A stretch of 64,000 nt of DNA from Taxillus chinensis (taxonomy: Eukaryota > Streptophyta > Magnoliopsida > Santalales > Loranthaceae), in assembly GCA_023512835.1 (NCBI GenBank), contig CM042087.1, positions 9,833,715-9,897,714 on the forward strand. Reading direction: 5' to 3'. Shown in pieces: positions 60,941-64,000 of this stretch. The notes under the pieces are model-generated. The model saw only the letters and a list, made by a program, of their open reading frames with translations. It ran no database searches and was not told the origin of the DNA. The position numbers were made by a program, and so were the translations under genes. Each line of letters opens with the position of its first letter. Position 1 is the stretch's first letter.

Positions 60941-61888
60941 ACTGAGGTGAACCCCAAGGAGAGCTGCAAGGCTATTACTCTAAGAAGCAGGAAGACACTG
61001 AAAGAAGCTGAAGAGCCTAAGAAGAAGGCAATTCCAGAAGAACAGAGCAAACCCTTGGAAGCTGATGACCAAGGAAAATCAGATAAAGCTGAAGAAAGAG
61101 TGCAAGAAAAGAAGGACCCACAAACTGAGTCAAGACAGAATACACGAAGAACAGAGGCAAGAGCTCAGGCCTACTATGCCATTTCCTCAAAGGCTGAGGA
61201 ACCAGAGGGTTGAGGAAAAGTATGAGCGCTTTCTGAGTTTGTTCAAGAAGCTTGAAATTAACATTCCATTTGTGGAAATCTTGGAGCAGATGCCGAGGTA
61301 CAGAAAATACATCAAAGATTTTGTGAAGAAGAAGAGGAAATATGGGGATCATGAGATGGTGGCAGTCACTAACGAGGTGAGCAATGTTGTTCAACAGAGT
61401 TTGCCCATCAAGCATAAAGATCCGGGCAGTTTTAATCTCCCTTGTGTGATTGGCAATGCACCGCAGCAGCAGGCCCTATGTGATTTAGGGGCCAGCATCA
61501 ATTTGATCTCCTTTGCTTTGTATAAGCAGCTTGGGCTTAAGGGCATGAAGCCCACTTCCATATCATTGTAGTTTGCTGACCGGTCCACTTGGAAGGCCTG
61601 GAAGGGATAATTGAAGACGTGTTAGTCAAAGTGGGCTCCTTCATATTTCCAGCGGACTTTGTAGTTTTGGAGATGGAAGAAGATAGAGGAGTTCAGCTAC
61701 TCCTTGGAAGACCGTTTCTCAGAACGGGTTGTGCATTGATTGATGTTGCTCAAGGGCAGCTAACTCTGAGAATTAATGAGGAGACCTTAGTCTTCAACAT
61801 GGGGAAGGCTTTGCAAGGTCAAGAGGAGGAGGAATGCCTTTGGGTTGAAGAGCTTGAGGAATTGGTGGAAGACTACTTGGCAGAATAA
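60941..61888 (+). pseudogene. Gag C-terminus and aspartic protease of the plus-strand element
   Basis: Open pieces 60,947-61,213, 61,065-61,571 and 61,589-61,888. A Lys/Glu-rich linker leads to KYERFLSLFKKLEINIPF and KYIKDFVKKKRKYG. The protease has ALCDLGASINLISFALYK, and after a TAG at 61,569-61,571 it continues GIIEDVLVKVGSFIFPADF and LLLGRPFLRTGCALIDV, the flap-to-C-terminal part. The inner copy has CGG where this copy has TAG. The final segment is acidic (EEEECLWVEELEELVEDYL). Confidence 0.88.
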
Positions 61889-63150
61889 ATTACCACAACC
61901 AATAATGGAGCCCTTCAGCTTATAGAAGCTCAAAAAGATGAAGAGATGTACTTGACAGCTGAGGAAGATGAGCAAACTACAAACTCTCTGGAGCAAGCTG
62001 AGGAGAAGAAAGAAGATGACGTGCCTCCAGCTCCAGAACTGAAGGAGCTGCCTGGACACCTAAGGTACGAATTTCTAGACTCTACAAATCAATTCCCTGT
62101 CATTGTTGCTTCTAATTTGAATGATATGGAGTGCACTCAATTGGTAGAAGTCCTTAGGAAACACAAAAGGCCCTAGGATGGAACATTGAAGACATTAGGG
62201 GTTTTAGTCTAGGGATTTGCATGCATAAAATTTTGATGAATGATGATTTTAAACCCACTGCTGAAAGACAAAGAAGATTAAACCCTGCCATGAAAGAAGT
62301 TGTTAGAAAAGAAATTTTAAAATGGAAAAATGCGGGTATAATTTATGCTATTTTCGATAGTCAGTGGGTGAGTCCATTGCATGTTATGCCCAAGAAAGGG
62401 GGCATGACCGTGATTAAAAATGAGAAAAATGAATTGATCCCATCTCACACTGTGACGGGGTGGAGAGTGTGTGTTGACTATAGAAAGTTGAACAAGGCTA
62501 CTAGGAAGGATCATTTTCCTCTTCCTTTCATTGACCAAATGTTGGATAGGTTAGCTGGCTATAGTCACTACTACTTTTTAGATGGCTATTCCGGGTATAA
62601 TCAGATCATGCTTAAGCCCAAGGACCAAGAAAAGACCACCTTCACATGCCCTTTTGGCACTTTTGCATTTAGGAGAATGCCATTTGGGCTTTGTAATGCC
62701 CCTGCCACCTTTCAAAGGTGTATGATGGCCATTTTTCAGGGTTTGGTTGAGGAGATCATGGAGGTCTTCATGGATGACTTTTCGGTGTTTGGTTCCTCCT
62801 ACCAATAGTGCTTGAAAAATCTAGATGTGGTCTTAGAGAGATGTGAGGAGAAGGAACTAGTCCTAAATTGGGAGAAATGCCATTTCATGGTAACTGAGGG
62901 GATAGTTCTAGGGCACAAGGTGTGTGCACATGGTTTGGAGGTAGACAAGGCAAAAATCTCCACTATTGAGACTCTGCAACCTCCAACCAATGAAAAAGGA
63001 GTGAGAAGTTTCCTTGGCCACGCTGGCTTTTATAGTTGATTCATTAAGGACTTCTAAAAAATTGCAAAACCCATGAGTAGGTTGTTAGAAAAAGACACAA
63101 GCTTTGAGTTTAATGCAGATTGCTTAGAAGCTTTCAACATCCTCAAGGGT
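61889..63150 (+). pseudogene. pol: Reverse transcriptase of the plus-strand element
   Basis: A linker (61,889-62,200) leads to RT. The open frame 62,221-62,808 carries [66 protein letters not shown] and the catalytic FMDD. TAG at 62,806-62,808 replaces the CAG of the other copies. 62,812-63,039 continues VLERCEEKELVLNWEKCHF to FLGHAGFY. Further stops at 63,037-63,039 and 63,055-63,057 follow. It retains the DYRK block that the outer element lost. Confidence 0.92.
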
Positions 63151-63677
63151 AAGTTAGTCACTACACCTGTTATAGTCACACCCGACCTGGCTCACCTTTT
63201 GAGCTAATATGTGATGCGAGTGATTATGTCGTGGGGGTAGTCTTAGGGCAAAGGCGAGAAAAGGTGTTTAGGGTCATTTACTATGCTAGTAAGACCTTAG
63301 ATGATGCTCAACGTAACTATACCACCACCGAGAAAGAGTTGCTAGCCGTGGTTTATGATCGCAACAAGTTTAAACCCTACCTTTTTTGGGTCTAAAGTCA
63401 TTGTTTATACTGATCATGCCGCATGGAAATATTTGTTTGCTAAAAAAGAAGCTAAGCCACGCTTGATTAGGTGGGTTCTCCTCTTAACAGAATTTGACCT
63501 TGAAATTAGAGACACAAAGGGAGCCCTAAATTCTATGGCTGATCACCTCTCCCGTGTGCAGAATGCACCTAAGTCTCTACCTATTGTAGATGACTTTCCT
63601 GATGAGAAGTTGTTTGAGGTGCATCATCTTTCTTGGTTTGCTGACATAGCAAATTATTTAGCCACTGGGTTTATACC
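63151..63677 (+). pseudogene. pol: RNase H of the plus-strand element, 3' cut
   Basis: CDASDY (about 63,213), [13 protein letters not shown] (about 63,326), then after a one-base insertion in a T run near 63,385, [21 protein letters not shown] and [15 protein letters not shown]. The frame ends as [22 protein letters not shown] at 63,677, where an LTR begins. Confidence 0.9.
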
Positions 63678-64000
63678 TGATAACGTGCATTTTATGCCGT
63701 TATTCTAGTGTTTATTGAGGATGTTTAAGAGCATGATTAGAGCCTTATTGCTTCATATATCATATATATTTGCTCTAACCCCTAGGAAGATGCTATTTGC
63801 AAATACATGCGTTTTTAAGCTGTTTTGGCAGATTTTGGAGCTCACTTTTGACATAGTAGATGGCCTCAAACAATTGGCGTGCAAGAACAAAAGTTTCTTA
63901 GAATGATGTCCTCTACCTACCACAGAAATTTCAGAGCATTTGGAGCTGCACGTGAATTCACCCATTTCACGTGCAAGCCTATTTTTGCCTCTCAGGCCTC
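63678..64000 (+). repeat. LTR start of a further plus-strand insertion
   Basis: TGATAACGTGCATTTTATG begins at 63,678 and matches the first 323 bp of the LTR at 57,776 closely (CACGTG boxes at about 63,948 and 63,966). The window ends inside it. It cannot be this element's own 3' LTR in normal order, since integrase is missing. ATACC (63,673-63,677) is the expected target duplication. Confidence 0.92.

Larger units (their letters stand above)
57776..63677 (+). mobile_element. Plus-strand Athila-type element, 3' part interrupted
   Basis: LTR, primer-binding site, gag, protease, RT and RNase H follow in order on the plus strand. At 63,677 (GGGTTTATACC), between RNase H and the integrase zinc finger, a same-orientation LTR starts. 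Integrase, ORF3 and the 3' LTR should lie beyond the window. The element was inserted into the outer element's pol, with CCAGG (57,771-57,775) the expected target duplication. Its LTR is of the subtype ending CCCGTTCGTCA, like the outer element. Confidence 0.9.

Noticed and set aside
63678..64000. 3' LTR of the plus-strand element
   Set aside because: It interrupts pol between RNase H and integrase. A genuine 3' LTR would follow integrase and the 3' non-coding region, so a nested insertion or large deletion is needed.

Overview
The window looks like plant heterochromatin, probably pericentromeric or centromeric and most likely from a eudicot. Two things point there: a long 519-bp tandem satellite, and nested LTR retrotransposons of the Ty3/gypsy Athila type. 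The Athila assignment rests on a primer-binding site matching the 3' end of plant tRNA-Asp, 1.5-kb TG...CA LTRs, a DLGAS protease, an FMDD reverse transcriptase and an HHCC/D58D35E integrase without a chromodomain. I see no host gene, tRNA gene, rRNA gene or CRISPR array.

Layout. (1) 1-23,640: about 45 head-to-tail copies of the satellite in one orientation. Each unit is itself an old dimer of two ~260-bp halves, and blocks of 5 or 3 units form higher-order repeats. (2) 23,641-23,820: a scrambled satellite/LTR junction. (3) 23,821-30,393: a short, probably non-autonomous Athila derivative on the minus strand, with two LTRs, a non-standard internal coding region and the C-terminal scrap of a protease-like third ORF. 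(4) 30,394-31,043: more satellite in the first orientation. (5) 31,044-31,610: a 567-bp LTR fragment. (6) 31,611-39,386: about 15 satellite units in the opposite orientation. (7) 39,387-64,000: a nest of Athila elements.

The nest. An outer minus-strand element starts at 39,387 with a truncated LTR. It then shows 3' non-coding DNA, a decayed third ORF (ORF3), and the RNase H/integrase end of pol. A second minus-strand element (45,531-56,529, flanked by TGGTT duplications) splits its RNase H. The outer RT resumes at 56,535 and is cut at 57,775 by a plus-strand element (LTR, PBS, gag, protease, RT, RNase H). That element's pol is cut at 63,678 by a further plus-strand LTR running off the window.

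Most interesting system: ORF3 of the outer element lies where Athila elements carry an env-like gene. Instead it reads like a C48 (Ulp1/SUMO-protease-type) cysteine peptidase. It has what looks like its own internal promoter: a TATA box about 125 bp before the ATG, below a cluster of CACGTG boxes that also occur in the LTR promoter. The inner element has lost ORF3 but kept that promoter. The short element keeps only the piece carrying the cysteine.

Caution: nearly every coding frame is broken by small indels. Much of the copy-to-copy variation falls on CHG trinucleotides (CAG, CTG, CCG), so uncorrected read error in methylated repeats is a real possibility beside true decay.
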